Of a stretch of 6,417 nt of DNA, positions 5,595 through 6,417 are shown one piece after another. This DNA comes from an uncultured Eubacteriales bacterium (lineage in GTDB: Bacteria > Bacillota > Clostridia > Oscillospirales > Acutalibacteraceae). The DNA lies in contig CAKSIU010000037.1 of assembly GCA_934463265.1 (NCBI GenBank), positions 1 through 6,417 of the forward strand. Direction: 5' to 3'. Every line of letters starts with the position of its first letter. Positions within the stretch are counted from its first letter, which is position 1. Both the position numbers and the translations under genes were made by a program. The notes under the pieces are model-generated. The model was given only the letters and a program-made list of their open reading frames with translations, did no database searches and was not told the DNA's origin.

Positions 5595-6359
5595 ATGGCA
5601 AAGAGTGCAATATTTTTGACTAGTTTATGCAAAAATGACAAAAGATTTGTTAGGAATGTAGGGGGTGGGGGCAATATGTACAATAAAATTGCCCAAAAAC
5701 TTCTCTCCCTCGGAGTTAGCGCATCGATGATGCTGGCGATGGTACCGCTTGGATGGCAAAATTTTGTAGCAGAGGCTGCAGAGCCGACGATTCCGCAAAA
5801 AATGTTTATAACGAAAGATGATTTATTTGAGCTTTGCAAAAGTAAAAACGAAGGCAAAGGTTTGCTTGCGACCGGCAGCGAGACCGACGAAGTGCTGAAA
5901 ATCAACTTTGGCACGCGCCCTAGCGAAGTTAAATATTATGATGGCAATTGGAAATCTCAGTCTGTGAAAGACGGCCCAATGACCTGGCTGATTGCGGGAT
6001 CAGATGCGGAGAACAGATTGGTTTTGTATTCGGAGAGGCCTATAATGAGCGCTCAGAATTTAGATAATTCTTCAGACAGCCGTTTCCAGACATCCGCAGG
6101 TAACAAAAGTTTCGACTCGTTGGCTGGGTCGGTTTACGATGCAAATCCGACAGAAGTCTACGCGAACCACTGGGGCCAAAGTAATTTAAGGACTCAGTTG
6201 AAAACGTTGAAGGATACCTTGTTTGTTGGAAGCGAACAGTCTTTAGCACAAGAATCTACGATAACAACAGCTGATATTAAAAATGATGTAGAATATACAA
6301 CCAAAGACAAACTATATGCACCTAAAAGTCCGGAAAATAAATTGGACTACAGTCAATAA
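5595..6359 (+). CDS. Exported protein with partial DUF6273-like domain, probably C-terminally shortened
   Basis: The product is 254 residues from ATG 5595, or 227 from ATG 5676. A signal peptide begins at residue 28 (MYNKIAQKLL), with a hydrophobic core at about 36-54 and a likely cleavage at AEA near 59-61. The 27 residues before it are atypical for a signal peptide and include GGGG, so the internal start may be the real one. After a variable region, residues 129-148 (MTWLIAGSDAENRLVLYSER) and 189-240 (YANHWGQSNLRTQLK, then FVGSEQ, then TTKDKLY) match the pattern of clostridial DUF6273-like extracellular proteins, where a W/Y-x-x-S-x-LR motif precedes a T-x-DK-hydrophobic strand. Such proteins usually continue well beyond this strand, but this one stops 14 residues after it. 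The function of the domain is unknown to me. It has its own promoter. The base composition is richer in GC than the preceding LRR gene. Confidence 0.7.
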   Translation: MAKSAIFLTSLCKNDKRFVRNVGGGGNMYNKIAQKLLSLGVSASMMLAMVPLGWQNFVAEAAEPTIPQKMFITKDDLFELCKSKNEGKGLLATGSETDEVLKINFGTRPSEVKYYDGNWKSQSVKDGPMTWLIAGSDAENRLVLYSERPIMSAQNLDNSSDSRFQTSAGNKSFDSLAGSVYDANPTEVYANHWGQSNLRTQLKTLKDTLFVGSEQSLAQESTITTADIKNDVEYTTKDKLYAPKSPENKLDYSQ

Positions 6360-6381
6360 AAAGGACACAAATTTAGAAACA

Positions 6382-6415
6382 TTTTAAGAAGTAGCACTAT
6401 AAATTGTGCTTAAAA
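6382..6415 (+). repeat. Stem-loop at the window end
   Basis: TTTTAAG (6382-6388) is the exact complement of CTTAAAA (6409-6415), and inside it AGCAC (6393-6397) complements GTGCT (6406-6410). The two stems share bases and give alternative folds. No T-run follows on the plus strand within the window, so it is not called a terminator, although the sequence is cut off at 6417. Confidence 0.4.
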
Positions 6416-6417
6416 AA

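Noticed and set aside
5564..5914. Minus-strand open frame of 116 codons with a hydrophobic, serine-rich product
   Set aside because: It lies opposite the signal-peptide gene and its promoter leader, has no ribosome-binding site of note, and its low-complexity product looks like the shadow of the plus-strand gene.
6382..6417. Terminator for the last gene
   Set aside because: The stem is followed by A residues rather than T residues on the coding strand, and the opposite strand has no clean T-run after the stem either.

Overview
The window reads as a Gram-positive, low-GC bacterium, most likely a clostridial Firmicute. The evidence is the strong Shine-Dalgarno sites, the sigma-A-type promoters with extended -10 elements, and gene families typical of Clostridia and their phages. 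This is inferred from family resemblance alone; no 16S or other marker gene is present. All convincing genes lie on the plus strand.

Positions 1-3659 are a tightly packed phage packaging block: a ParB-like nuclease-fold protein, a radical SAM protein of the SplB/COG1533 type, a P27-family terminase small subunit and a terminase large subunit. Three of the four genes overlap a neighbour's start or stop by 1-4 bases, and the only gap (16 bases) carries a perfect GGAGG, so they look like one transcript. The block is not an intact phage. The large terminase stops just short of the part of its nuclease domain that should carry the last catalytic aspartate, and no portal, protease or capsid gene follows. 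This points to a prophage remnant or a recombination scar.

At about 3657 the DNA becomes very AT-rich. A 122-base spacer carries a near-consensus promoter and an AGGAGG site that drive a secreted BspA-type leucine-rich-repeat protein (3782-5413). A 181-base spacer follows, with a rho-independent terminator and a second, very similar promoter. That promoter drives a secreted protein (5595-6359) resembling the N-terminal part of DUF6273-like surface proteins, which also appears to stop early. The last 58 bases hold only a stem-loop of unknown role.

The phage block would modify or recognise DNA and package it. The two downstream genes are separately promoted exported proteins, with nearly matching promoter, leader and ribosome-binding architecture. 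The most notable points are the truncated terminase, the tandem CX3CX2C motifs in the radical SAM protein, the odd C-terminal tail with nested inverted repeats in the small terminase, and the shared expression leader of the two exported genes.
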